Positions 4,765 to 5,219 of a stretch of 5,219 nucleotides of DNA are shown piece after piece. The position numbers were made by a program, and so were the translations under genes. Each line of letters begins with the position of its first letter. Within the stretch, counting starts at the first letter, position 1. The notes below the pieces were generated by a model. The model ran no database searches. It was not told where the DNA came from and worked only from the letters and a program-made list of their open reading frames with translations. The DNA is from Prevotellaceae bacterium (GTDB taxonomy: Bacteria; Bacteroidota; Bacteroidia; Bacteroidales; Paludibacteraceae): positions 1 through 5,219 of the forward strand of contig JAISXQ010000186.1 in NCBI GenBank assembly GCA_031270425.1, in the 5' to 3' direction.

Positions 4765-5219
4765 TTAATTCTCCGTTCTTAACAAACCGGTATATTCAGG
4801 ATAAAACTCCGCAAGCAACTCTTTCGCTTCTGCATTTTGCTTTATGGCTTCTTGGATATAATGTAATCCGGCTTCCTCGTTACCCGCTTTAAAATAACAG
4901 ATGGAAATAAACAGATCGATAAAATCCTGCGTATTGTCCTGTTGGCGTGCGGTTAAATAATAGTACAGAGCAGTTTCGTAGTCGCCTTTTTCCAAATACA
5001 GGCTTGCAACCGCTATCAATGTGTCGGGTTGCTGCGGGTCGAGTTCCAATGAATGGTTGTAAGCCTGCAAAGCGTTGTCGTTGTCGTTTAAACCGACCAA
5101 TGCCTCAGCCAGATACACCCATGCGTCCGAAGCGTCTTCCTGTAAAGCCAGAGCATCCCTGAAATACTTGATGCTTTCGCTGTATTTTTCCTGTTCGAGC
5201 AGGCATATTCCAATCCCGA
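4765..5219 (-). CDS. Tetratricopeptide-repeat (TPR) protein, C-terminal fragment (runs off right edge)
   Basis: The minus-strand frame is open from the right edge to a TAA at 4767-4765, giving 150 visible residues. About four TPR units of 31-34 residues can be seen. Residues 1-30 contain GICLLEQEKYSESIKFYRDAL. Residues 31-61 contain DAWVYLAEAL with ALQAYNHSLELDP. Residues 65-95 contain ASLYLEKGDYETALYYYLTA. A weaker unit at 99-129 contains ISICYFKAGNEEAGLHYIQEA. The tail is acidic and aromatic (ELLAEFYPEYTGLL). The consensus glycine, alanine, tyrosine and proline positions of TPR helices are present. Such domains are protein-protein scaffolds; the partner and the N-terminal domains lie outside the window, so no specific function is offered. 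A GTG at 5118-5116 is not the start, since TPR sequence continues upstream of it. It probably shares a transcript with aroE. Confidence 0.88.
   Translation of the reverse strand, partial: GIGICLLEQEKYSESIKYFRDALALQEDASDAWVYLAEALVGLNDNDNALQAYNHSLELDPQQPDTLIAVASLYLEKGDYETALYYYLTARQQDNTQDFIDLFISICYFKAGNEEAGLHYIQEAIKQNAEAKELLAEFYPEYTGLLRTEN

Noticed and set aside
5116..5118. GTG as the start of the TPR gene
   Set aside because: The same frame remains open to the right edge and encodes a further TPR unit upstream, so this codon is an internal valine.
4947..5162. Plus-strand open frame opposite the TPR gene
   Set aside because: The arginine- and proline-rich translation is the typical shadow of the TPR coding strand, which continues unbroken to the window edge.

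Overview
The window looks like a piece of a Bacteroidota chromosome, most likely order Bacteroidales. The evidence is a SusC-like TonB-dependent receptor with an N-terminal carboxypeptidase-regulatory-like domain, a HYC_CC_PP-type small cysteine-rich protein, TAnnTTTG-type -7 boxes, A-rich leaders instead of GGAGG ribosome sites, AT-rich intergenic gaps beside more GC-rich genes, and a short 245-residue AroE. I cannot name the species.

Layout. The left edge holds the first 31 codons of dapB on the minus strand. A 189-bp divergent gap follows, with a -7 box facing each way. Three plus-strand genes come next: a small secreted Cys/His-rich protein (284-709), a 756-residue TonB-dependent outer-membrane receptor (871-3141) and a 101-residue secreted heavy-metal-associated (HMA) protein with a CxxC motif (3351-3656). 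A convergent gap of 262 bp holds three hairpins. It is followed on the minus strand by aroE (3919-4656) and the C-terminal part of a tetratricopeptide (TPR) protein that runs off the right edge.

Function. The central three genes form a likely envelope system for a soft metal, with copper the best guess. The receptor would bind and import the ion or its complex across the outer membrane, and the CxxC protein would accept it in the periplasm. The HYC_CC_PP-type protein would act as an extra thiol-rich metal-binding or sensing partner. The flanking genes are housekeeping: lysine/diaminopimelate synthesis (dapB) and the shikimate pathway (aroE).

The most unusual DNA is in the gaps. Tandem repeats with a period of 7 bp (in one place 8 bp), of unrelated sequence, lie before the HMA gene and between the TPR gene and aroE. 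A perfect 16-bp inverted repeat built from related 7-bp units lies between the HMA gene and aroE. No CRISPR array, tRNA, rRNA, insertion sequence or integrase is visible. Nothing here establishes a wholly new system; the metal cluster and the short-period repeats are the items worth following up.
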